Part shown: piece by piece, positions 5,615-10,027 of the stretch
Position numbering within the stretch: the stretch's first letter is position 1
Layout: every line of letters begins with the position of its first letter
Translations under genes and position numbers: made by a program
Source of the DNA: Pseudomonadota bacterium
GTDB taxonomy: Bacteria; Myxococcota; Myxococcia; Myxococcales; Myxococcaceae
Assembly (NCBI GenBank): GCA_023424585.1
Contig: JAFADT010000933.1
Span: 1-10,027, forward strand
Length of the DNA: 10,027 nucleotides
Reading direction: 5' to 3'
Notes under the pieces: model-generated
The model's database searches: none
Told to the model about the DNA's origin: nothing
Seen by the model: the letters and a program-made list of their open reading frames with translations, nothing else

Positions 5615-6577
5615 TCAGGACACGGCCGAGATGCTCTGGCGGAAGGTGTCCAGGGCGGCGGTGAGCCGCTGCTGGGCGCGCTGGATGCCCCGGCGCATCA
5701 GCAGCATGCGGACCTTCTCCGGCAGCACGCGGGCGGCGTTGGACTGGCCGTAGCCCACCAGGTCCATGCGCAGGGTGATGGCCTCCAGCAGGTCGCTCAG
5801 GTCCGCGTCCGCGCCGGCCAGCAGCACCACGTCCGGGGAGCGGCCCTGGAGGCGCTCCGCCAGCGTGTGCCACTGCGGGTCCCCCGTCTCCACCACCACC
5901 ACGTCCGCGTTCTCCAGCTGGGGCGAGTACGGCGGCAGCTCCACCACCTCGAAGGCCGCGTCGCGCAGCACCTTCACGGCCTCGGCGCTGCCCACCACCG
6001 CGACGCTGCCGCCGTGGCCCATGCGCACCGCCTGCTCGTAGTTGCGCAGCTCCATCTCCAGCGCTTCATGCGCGGGCTCCGGAGCGTCCCGGCCCGCGTC
6101 CAGCAGCGCGGCGGCCTGCCGGGCCATCTCCCGGGCGCCGTCGCGCGTGCGCACGCGCTCCGAGCGGCGCTCCAGGGCTGCGCGCACCTTGGCGCGCAGC
6201 ACCCGCAGGTCGTCGAAGGGCTTCACGATGTAGTCGCTGGCACCCGCGGCGAACGCGGCGATGACGGACTCGGAGCTGGCGTACGCGGTGATCATCACCG
6301 CCTCCAGCGCGGGTTGCATCCGCCGCGCCTCCGCGATGAGCTCCACCCCGCCCATGCCGGGCAGGTTCTTGTCCGTCACCAGCACGTCGAAGCGCTGGTC
6401 CTTCAGGAGGGTGAGCGCCTCCTCGGCGCTGCCCACGGGAGAGACGATGAGGTCCGCCTCCCGCCCCAACAGGCGCACGCAGATGTCGAGCACCACCGGC
6501 TCGTCATCCACCAGCAGCACCTTCGAGGCGAGCGTCCCCCGCCCTTCACCTTCACCGGTCTCAAACGGGAGATCCAT
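5615..6577 (-). CDS. Response regulator: receiver domain plus degenerate receiver-like C-terminal half
   Basis: This 320-residue cytosolic protein has an intact REC domain at about 18-135. Acidic pair Asp24/Asp25, phospho-acceptor Asp69 (VLVTDKNLPGM), Thr97 (MITAYAS) and Lys119 (YIVKPFD) are all present. A helical linker at about 125-188 follows. The C-terminal part (about 190-297) reads like alternating strands and helices (SVAVVG, FEVVELP, ADVVVVETGDP, PDVVLLAG) and could be a second receiver fold lacking the Asp and Lys of a working one. No DNA-binding, GGDEF or HD-GYP domain is seen. I chose ATG 6577; an in-frame GTG at 6595 would add six residues, and neither has a good Shine-Dalgarno. 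It faces a divergent membrane-protein gene, and a hybrid kinase gene lies nearby on the same strand. It probably signals by protein contact. Confidence 0.9.
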   Translation of the reverse strand: MDLPFETGEGEGRGTLASKVLLVDDEPVVLDICVRLLGREADLIVSPVGSAEEALTLLKDQRFDVLVTDKNLPGMGGVELIAEARRMQPALEAVMITAYASSESVIAAFAAGASDYIVKPFDDLRVLRAKVRAALERRSERVRTRDGAREMARQAAALLDAGRDAPEPAHEALEMELRNYEQAVRMGHGGSVAVVGSAEAVKVLRDAAFEVVELPPYSPQLENADVVVVETGDPQWHTLAERLQGRSPDVVLLAGADADLSDLLEAITLRMDLVGYGQSNAARVLPEKVRMLLMRRGIQRAQQRLTAALDTFRQSISAVS

Positions 6578-6649
6578 GAATTGGGAGGATCGCACAGCTC
6601 ACGGACAACTTCGAGGGTGGGAAACAGTCACTCCCACTATGCTCGCGCA

Positions 6650-7222
6650 GTGAGCTTCGAAGACGCGCTCCGGGAGAACCGGGTCCCGCCGCGGCTGGGC
6701 GACGTGCGGCTTTTCTACGACGGGGGCCGGCTGGTGGGGGAGTCCCTCCCCCCGGCCTGGACGCTGCGCCTGTTGCCCACGCTGTTCGTGGCCCTGGCCG
6801 CCGTGTGCACGGGGGTGGGCCTGCTGCTGCTCGTCCTGGACGCGGCCCGGACGCCGGGCCCGGCGTCCCTCATGCTCGTGCTGGCGGGGGGCCTGGTGGG
6901 CGCCGCGCTGGTGACGGAGGCGCGGCCCCGGCGGCGCCGCTTCGTGCTGCACTTCAAGACGGAGTCCCTGCGGCTGGAGACGCTCGCGTGGGCCCCGGGC
7001 GCGGCGCGCACGGAGGTCTTCCCCTTCGACGACGTGCGCGCGGTGCACATCGTCCAGCCGCCGAAGGGCGGATACGCACTCGTGGTGGAATACGGCCCGG
7101 AGGCCGCACCCCGGCGCGCACTCCTGGTGCGGAACGTGCGGCCGCAGGAGAGCGACACCCTCTACCGGGTGTGGCGGCTCCTGCACAACGCGTTCGGGCT
7201 CAAGGGAGCGGGGCTCGCTTGA
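6650..7222 (+). CDS. Two-helix membrane protein with PH-like C-terminal domain (unknown function)
   Basis: This 190-residue protein has a cytosolic N-terminus of about 37 residues. Two hydrophobic segments follow at about 40-63 and 72-89, then the cluster RPRRRR at about 92-97 that should stay in the cytosol. Residues 98-190 alternate beta strands (RFVLHFKTESLRLETLAW, VFPFDDVRAVHIV, YALVVEYG, RALLVRNV) and end in a helix (ESDTLYRVWRLLHNAF), the layout of bacterial PH-like domains. The frame stays open far upstream, but that part is antisense to the response regulator and is not coding. I take the start at GTG 6650; GTG 6617 is an in-frame alternative. No Shine-Dalgarno is clear. The 3' end overlaps the convergent kinase gene by 23 bases. 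Function unknown. Confidence 0.8.
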   Translation: MSFEDALRENRVPPRLGDVRLFYDGGRLVGESLPPAWTLRLLPTLFVALAAVCTGVGLLLLVLDAARTPGPASLMLVLAGGLVGAALVTEARPRRRRFVLHFKTESLRLETLAWAPGAARTEVFPFDDVRAVHIVQPPKGGYALVVEYGPEAAPRRALLVRNVRPQESDTLYRVWRLLHNAFGLKGAGLA

Positions 7223-8357
7223 AGGTGAGCTCGATCTCCGTGCCCTCGCCCGGCGTGGACGACAGGCGGAGCTGACCGCCGAACTGCGTCACCAGCTCGC
7301 GGCAGATGGACAGGCCCAGCCCCGTGCCGATGCCCACGGGCTTCGTGGTGAACAGCGGCTGGAACACGCGCTCCTGGAGCGCCACGGGGATGCCGCACCC
7401 GTTGTCTACCACGGACAGCACCACGTCCTCGTCGCGCGCCTCCCACCGCACGTCGATGCGGCCCGGACGGCCGGTGCCCTCCATGGCCTGCGCCGCGTTG
7501 ACGATGAGGTTGAGCAGCACCTGGCACAGCTTCACAGGCCCGAAGACGATGCGGATGGGCTCGCCGCTGCTGCTGAGCCGCGCCCGGTCGCGCACCTCCG
7601 CCCGCGCCAGCTTCACCGCGAAGGAGACGACCTCCGCCACGTCCGCGGTGGCCTCCATGTCCTCGCCGCGCGCCTGCGCGCGCAGGCCCAGCGCCACCCC
7701 GCGCAGGTGGCTGGCGCCCTCGGACAGGTCCTTGATGAGCGACGGCAGGTCCTCGATGGTGGCGGAGACCTCCGCGTCCGGATCCGTGGCGAGGTGCCGC
7801 GACACGTACTGCACCACCCGCTCCATGTCGCGCTGGAGCGATGACACGTTCTGCGTGAGGTAGCCCACCGGCCCCATCAGCTCGTGCGCGATGCCCGCCG
7901 TCACCTGCCCCAGCGTGGCCAGGCGCTCGGACTTCATCATCCGGCCCTCCACCTCGCGGATGCGCAGCTCCAGCCGGGCGATCTTGAGCGCGTCCTCGAG
8001 CGCCGCCAGCAGCTCCGCGCGGTCCCACGGCTTGACGAAGTAGCGCGTCACCTGGCCGCGATTCACCGCGTCGATGACGGCCTGCATGTCCGCGTACGCC
8101 GTCACCAGCATGCGCTTGGCGTCCGGCGCGATGGTGCGGGCGCGCTCCAACAGCTCCACGCCCGTCATCCCCGGCATGCGCTGGTCCGACAGCACCACGC
8201 CAATCTCCCCGCGCCGCTGCTCCAGCAGCGCCAGGGCCTCGTTGGGGGACGAGCACCGGAAGATGCGAAACCGCTGCCCGAAGTTGGCGTCGAACACCCT
8301 CAGGTTGAGGGCGTCGTCGTCCACGTACAGCACGGCGGGCAGGTCCGAGGCGTTCAT
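7200..8357 (-). CDS. Hybrid histidine kinase, REC-HisKA-HATPase (cytosolic)
   Basis: This 385-residue protein has a receiver domain first and a kinase core after it, with no membrane segment. REC (about 7-120) has Asp13/Asp14, phospho-acceptor Asp58 (SDQRMPGM), Thr86 (VTAYAD) and Lys109 (FVKPWD). A coiled helix (about 120-145) leads to HisKA with His158 in GIAHELMGP. The ATPase domain has the N box around Asn287 (LNLIVNAAQAM), G1 DNGCGIP (318-324), the F box VFQPLFTTK and G2 GIGTGLGLS. In the His motif the residue four after His is Gly rather than Asn/Thr, which predicts weak phosphatase activity. The ATG at 8357 has a very strong ribosome site (GGAGGAG); an in-frame ATG at 8375 would add six residues. 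It probably receives a signal through its REC domain from another kinase and passes phosphate on. The partner is unknown. Confidence 0.94.
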   Translation of the reverse strand: MNASDLPAVLYVDDDALNLRVFDANFGQRFRIFRCSSPNEALALLEQRRGEIGVVLSDQRMPGMTGVELLERARTIAPDAKRMLVTAYADMQAVIDAVNRGQVTRYFVKPWDRAELLAALEDALKIARLELRIREVEGRMMKSERLATLGQVTAGIAHELMGPVGYLTQNVSSLQRDMERVVQYVSRHLATDPDAEVSATIEDLPSLIKDLSEGASHLRGVALGLRAQARGEDMEATADVAEVVSFAVKLARAEVRDRARLSSSGEPIRIVFGPVKLCQVLLNLIVNAAQAMEGTGRPGRIDVRWEARDEDVVLSVVDNGCGIPVALQERVFQPLFTTKPVGIGTGLGLSICRELVTQFGGQLRLSSTPGEGTEIELTFKRAPLP

Positions 8358-8361
8358 GGAG

Positions 8362-8368
8362 CTCCTCC
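8362..8368 (-). promoter_or_regulatory. Shine-Dalgarno of the hybrid kinase
   Basis: On the minus strand this reads GGAGGAG, four bases before the ATG at 8357. It decides for this start over the longer open frame, which reaches 8486. Confidence 0.75.
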
Positions 8369-8442
8369 AGACCATGGCTTCCTCATCCGGAAGACAGGCT
8401 GGTCGCGCCGAACATAACGCGCACGTCCGACCGCGCGCCTGG

Positions 8443-8457
8443 GGGTACCTTGTACCC
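8443..8457 (-). promoter_or_regulatory. Perfect inverted repeat GGGTAC-N3-GTACCC in the kinase leader
   Basis: Six-base arms with a three-base spacer lie 86-100 bases before the kinase start and 36 bases after the DUF2795 stop. A TATGTT box on the minus strand (8416-8411) is the best -10 candidate for the kinase. No -35 match exists at the right spacing, and the repeat would be centred about 46 bases before the start of transcription, where activators often bind. It could instead be a weak hairpin at the end of the DUF2795 message; no T-run follows it. Confidence 0.4.
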
Positions 8458-8492
8458 AGGCCGGAATCGAACGTCGCACAGAGCACTCCTTC

Positions 8493-8765
8493 TCAGAGGG
8501 AGGCGTTCCCAAGCGCGAGGGCCACCGTGTCCACCGAGGGGAAACGCCCCCGGGGCAGCGAGCCCAGCAGCGAGACCACGTGCGAGGGCGCCTCGTTCTC
8601 CCGCGCCACCCAGACCAGCTGCTCCGCGGTGAGCGGGTACACCGCGCCGCGCAGCGCCTGCTGCAGCGAGTGCGCCAGGGACACCGTCGGAGTCAGCGGC
8701 GCCGGCGAAGGCTCCACCTCCCGCAGTCCAAGTCCCAGGCGCTCGCGAGTCATGTCGTCGTTCAT
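8493..8765 (-). CDS. DUF2795 domain protein
   Basis: This is a small 90-residue soluble protein. The C-terminal part (about 38-85; ALRGAVYPLTAEQLVWVARE, then APSHVVSLLGSLP and GRFPSVDTVALAL) matches the pattern I know for DUF2795. That domain is a short helical fold with a YP.t..eLi..A...gA...v...L..LP...f.s..dV shape. The first 30 residues are polar and Pro-rich, probably unstructured. There are no Cys residues, signal peptide or membrane segment. The family has no established biochemical function. The ATG at 8765 lacks a clear Shine-Dalgarno, and an in-frame ATG four codons later is possible. It is the only gene on this strand between the E2 gene and the kinase, and could be transcribed into the kinase. 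Confidence 0.85.
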   Translation of the reverse strand: MNDDMTRERLGLGLREVEPSPAPLTPTVSLAHSLQQALRGAVYPLTAEQLVWVARENEAPSHVVSLLGSLPRGRFPSVDTVALALGNASL

Positions 8766-8780
8766 TGAGTGAGAAGTTAA

Positions 8781-8812
8781 GCAGCGAACCGCTTCGGCTG
8801 CCGACCTTTTTT
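8781..8812 (+). terminator. Possible plus-strand hairpin and T6 run
   Basis: GCAGCGAA (8781-8788) and TTCGGCTGC (8793-8801) pair with one bulged base around a four-base loop. Six T follow at 8807-8812. This is terminator-like for plus-strand RNA, but no plus-strand gene ends nearby. It lies in the leader of the minus-strand DUF2795 gene, so it may stop read-through or antisense RNA, or simply be an A-rich promoter element of that gene. Confidence 0.3.
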
Positions 8813-8854
8813 CGCCGTCCGAAGGGAGTCAGGCAGACAGGCGCTCTGCCCCTC

Positions 8855-8894
8855 CATCCCACCGGGTGGCCTCGCCAGCGTGGGCATCCCACCG
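8855..8894 (+). repeat. Two copies of CATCCCACCG, 30 bases apart
   Basis: The decamer occurs at 8855-8864 and 8885-8894, about three helical turns apart. The second copy is part of a GTGGG-CAT-CCCAC inverted repeat (8880-8892). Both lie upstream of the small plus-strand gene at 8949 and could be regulator sites. The other bases between 8766 and 8948 hold no recognisable gene. Confidence 0.35.
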
Positions 8895-8948
8895 TACCGC
8901 CACGGAGCGCAGACAAACACCCCGGACCCCGGGGAGGAGTGACGCACC

Positions 8949-9155
8949 ATGGCGAACAAGAAGGACGAGGACGTGAAGCCCGTGAAGCACGTGGAGGCCA
9001 CGCGCCCGGAGCCGTGGCCCGGCATCCAGGGCCGCAGCCAGGAGCACGAGGAGGAGCTGGAGACGGGCACGCGCCGCGCGGACCAGGCGGAGGTGACGGA
9101 GGCCCAGCGCAAGCTGGAGAAGGACGTGGAGTCGGACGAGCCGACGCGGGAGTAG
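8949..9155 (+). CDS. Small, highly charged hypothetical protein
   Basis: This 68-residue protein is almost entirely hydrophilic, with many Lys, Glu, Asp and Arg and no Cys or hydrophobic core. It is probably disordered or a single helix in its second half (EELETGTRRADQAEV, AQRKLEKDVES). There is no signal peptide. I accept it as a real gene because GGAGGAG (8933-8939) sits nine bases before the ATG, because codon use is strongly GC-third like its neighbours, and because no larger gene covers this stretch. No family is recognised. It stands alone on this strand and is convergent with the pyruvate dehydrogenase E2 gene. Stress-protein-like disordered proteins look similar, but I do not claim that role. 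Confidence 0.75.
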   Translation: MANKKDEDVKPVKHVEATRPEPWPGIQGRSQEHEEELETGTRRADQAEVTEAQRKLEKDVESDEPTRE

Positions 9156-9170
9156 CCTGAAGGCCACGCC

Positions 9171-9199
9171 CCGCCCCCGCGCGTGTCACACGGGGGCGG
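9171..9199. terminator. GC-rich hairpin between convergent genes
   Basis: CCGCCCCCG (9171-9179) pairs with CGGGGGCGG (9191-9199) around an 11-base loop that itself can form CGTG/CACG. It lies 15 bases after the small plus-strand gene and 21 bases after the E2 gene stop on the other strand. No T-run follows on either strand, so it is at best a non-canonical bidirectional terminator. Confidence 0.4.
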
Positions 9200-9220
9200 A
9201 GGCAGCGGGCCGCTCGACCG

Positions 9221-10027
9221 CTAGAACAGCAGCCGCGAGGGGTGCTCCAGGAGCCCCTTCAGCTCGCGGAGGTACTCCGCGCCGGTGGCCCCGTCGATGA
9301 CGCGGTGGTCACCCGACAGCGTCACCGTCATCATCTTGCGCACCGCCAGCTGGCCGTCACGCACCACGGCCTTCTCCGCCACGGCGCCCACCGCGATGAT
9401 GGCGGACTGGGGCGGGTTGATGACGGCGATGAACTGGTCGATGCCGTACATGCCCAGGTTGCTCACCGTGAGCGAGCCGCCCGTGTACTCCGCCGGCTTC
9501 AGGGCGCGCTTGCGGGCGCGCTCCGCCATGTCGCGGGACTCGGCGGAGATGGCCTGCAGGCCCTTGAGGTCCGCGTCGCGGATGATGGGGGTGATCAGCC
9601 CGTCCTCGATGGCGACGGCGATGCCCACGTCCACGGTGCCGTAGTGCAGCACCTGGTCGCCCTGGAGCGACACGTTCATCTTCGGTGAACGGCGCAGCGC
9701 GATGGCCGCCGCCTTCACGATGATGTCGTTGACGGACACCTTGAGGTCCAGCGCCTTGGCCTCCTCGCGGATCTTCACCGCGGCGTCCATCTCCACCTCC
9801 ACCGTGAGGTAGAAGTGCGGCACGCCGGGCTTCACCTCCGTCATGCGCTGGCCAATGACCTTGCGCATGGAGGACATGGGCACCGCCTGCGGCTCCGGAC
9901 GCGTGCCGAAGGCGCGAACCTCCGGCTGCGCGGCCTTCTTCGCCGCCGGCGCCTGCGCGGGGGCCTTCGCCAGGCCCTGGCCCAGCGCCTGCTCCACGTC
10001 GCGCTTCACCACGCGGCCCAGCGGGCC
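9221..10027 (-). CDS. Pyruvate dehydrogenase E2, dihydrolipoamide acetyltransferase (3' part, continues past the right edge)
   Basis: The 268 residues in the window are the C-terminal part of E2. E2 moves the acetyl group from lipoyl-lysine to CoA in the pyruvate dehydrogenase complex. At the right edge GPLGRVVKRDVEQ is the end of the peripheral subunit-binding domain. An Ala/Pro/Lys linker follows, then the catalytic domain: SMRKVIGQRM, PHFYLTVEVEMD, VSVNDIIVKAAA, VGIAVAIEDGLITPII, GGSLTVSNLGMYGIDQF, NPPQSAIIAVG. The active-site HxxxDG motif is HRVIDG, close to the end, and the protein finishes with PSRLLF, like other PDH E2 proteins. The frame is open through base 10027, so the GTG at 10012 is not the true start. 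The lipoyl domain(s) lie outside the window. The NLGMYG and NPPQ blocks favour pyruvate over 2-oxoglutarate E2. The gene is probably pdhC/aceF, but the symbol is left open. Confidence 0.95.
   Translation of the reverse strand, partial: GPLGRVVKRDVEQALGQGLAKAPAQAPAAKKAAQPEVRAFGTRPEPQAVPMSSMRKVIGQRMTEVKPGVPHFYLTVEVEMDAAVKIREEAKALDLKVSVNDIIVKAAAIALRRSPKMNVSLQGDQVLHYGTVDVGIAVAIEDGLITPIIRDADLKGLQAISAESRDMAERARKRALKPAEYTGGSLTVSNLGMYGIDQFIAVINPPQSAIIAVGAVAEKAVVRDGQLAVRKMMTVTLSGDHRVIDGATGAEYLRELKGLLEHPSRLLF

Noticed and set aside
5549-6649. Upstream part of the open frame that ends at 7222
   Set aside because: It is antisense to the response regulator; only the part from about 6650 reads as a real protein.
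6639-6653. Five-codon micro-ORF (ATGCTCGCGCAGTGA) overlapping the GTG start at 6650
   Set aside because: The stop-start overlap is suggestive of a leader peptide, but with no ribosome site and such short length, chance is the simpler explanation.
7162-8256. Minus-strand open frame of 364 codons overlapping the hybrid kinase
   Set aside because: It is a different frame of the same strand, Gly/Ala/Arg/His-rich, and the kinase frame has all catalytic motifs.
8358-8486. N-terminal extension of the hybrid kinase
   Set aside because: The frame is open to 8486, but the extra residues lack domain character and a near-perfect Shine-Dalgarno precedes the ATG at 8357.
8865-8881. Possible sigma-54 promoter (TGGCCTCGCCAGC)
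   Set aside because: The GG and GC elements are 8 bases apart instead of the required 10.
8383-9189. Minus-strand open frame of 268 codons over both small genes
   Set aside because: It is Pro/Ala/Arg-rich with no motif and conflicts with the better supported DUF2795 and 68-residue genes.

Overview
The window is GC-rich DNA from a member of the Myxococcota, most likely the Myxococcus/Corallococcus group. The best evidence is two secreted metalloproteases that end in the MYXO-CTERM sorting tail. Receiver-type signalling genes and third-position G/C in nearly every codon fit this. No mobile element, CRISPR array, rRNA or phage gene is visible.

Layout. (1) Positions 44-3212, minus strand, hold a tight four-gene operon read leftwards: a 193-residue secreted protein of unknown function, two paralogous MYXO-CTERM metzincin proteases, and a HAD-IB phosphatase. 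The first three overlap stop-to-start, so translational coupling is likely. (2) Positions 3301-5536, plus strand, hold gltX (glutamyl-tRNA synthetase), a small exported protein, tRNA-Gln(CUG), tRNA-Glu(CUC) and a strong intrinsic terminator. This is a synthetase next to the tRNA it charges and the closely related tRNA-Gln. (3) Positions 5615-8357 are a signalling block: a response regulator with an apparently degenerate second receiver-like half, a divergent two-helix membrane protein, and a cytosolic REC-HisKA-HATPase hybrid kinase whose phosphatase-motif residue is changed. (4) Positions 8493-9155 hold two small genes, a DUF2795 protein on the minus strand and a highly charged 68-residue protein on the plus strand. 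(5) Positions 9221-10027, minus strand, hold the 3' part of the pyruvate dehydrogenase E2 gene, which runs off the right edge.

Most genes are ordinary for a myxobacterial core region. The parts most worth a second look are the translationally coupled protease operon, the two atypical two-component proteins, the gltX/tRNA cluster with candidate near-leaderless promoters, and a perfect inverted repeat in the hybrid kinase leader. The first 43 bases are too short to assign. All non-coding calls come from reading the sequence and have not been tested by folding or promoter software.
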